Assembly: GCA_018377235.1 (NCBI GenBank)
Contig: JAGZZT010000008.1
Span: forward strand, 1 to 64,000
Source of the DNA: Clostridium sp.
Lineage (GTDB): Bacteria > Bacillota > Clostridia > Lachnospirales > Lachnospiraceae
Direction: 5' to 3'
Length of the DNA stretch: 64,000 bases
The position numbers were made by a program, and so were the translations under genes. This document shows, piece after piece, positions 63,952 through 64,000 of the stretch (position 1 is the first letter of the stretch; each line of letters starts with the position of its first letter). The notes below the pieces were generated by a model, which saw only the letters and a list, made by a program, of their open reading frames with translations, was not told the origin of the DNA and did no database searches.

Positions 63952-64000
63952 TCTCTTTCCTCCTTGCATAATATATGTCTGATTTATTTTATAGGCTTTA

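Overview
The window reads as chromosome of a gut-type Lachnospiraceae (Clostridium cluster XIVa) bacterium. Supporting signs are the Bacillota-type block uvrC-hprK-murB-rapZ-whiA-crh-dnaE-pfkA, strong GGAGG ribosome sites with near-consensus sigma-A promoters, several Lachnospiraceae-type proteins of unknown function, and a Tn1549-like conjugative element. No rRNA, tRNA or CRISPR array was seen. Most genes lie on the minus strand.

Region 1-about 5,900 is one end of an integrative conjugative element (ICE). Reading leftward on the minus strand it holds two small DUF-type genes, parA, parB, repA, an MT-A70 methyltransferase, pcfB and a virD4/traG coupling-protein gene. Seven 23-bp iterons sit inside repA and look like a replication origin. 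virD4 loses similarity to its family after residue 321 and then runs into a ribosome site at the window edge, so it appears to be interrupted by a nested element. The ICE end lies just downstream of lysS.

Region 5,986-25,300 is housekeeping: greA-lysS, dusB, pfkA, dnaE, a Crh-like HPr paralogue with Glu at position 15, whiA, rapZ, murB, hprK, uvrC, a DUF1653 protein, a DUF1846 protein and ftsH. Region 25,400-34,400 is mixed: a radical SAM activase-like gene, an orphan transcription unit of about 400 nt with a perfect promoter and no convincing ORF, a DUF5688 gene, a two-gene ThrE exporter, and uvrB-feoA-feoB behind a LexA-like box.

Region 34,400-45,000 holds an APC amino-acid permease, a large lipoprotein, a MATE exporter and adenine deaminase. 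It also holds the most striking locus: an acyl-CoA dehydrogenase fused to an ETF-alpha FAD domain and a rubredoxin, followed at once by a flavodiiron protein. Together they could carry electrons from acyl-CoA to O2. Region 45,100-49,140 is a gamma-glutamyltransferase, sodium-symporter and AraC group.

Region 49,260-56,300 is a glycerol/glycerol-3-phosphate operon led by an EutH-family permease, with a DeoR/GlpR-type regulator upstream. Region 56,357-64,000 is a hexuronate/aldonate catabolic operon (Zn-dehydrogenase, TRAP transporter, KduD-like SDR, 2-hydroxyacid dehydrogenase, KDPG aldolase-VOC fusion, KDG kinase) that continues past the right edge.
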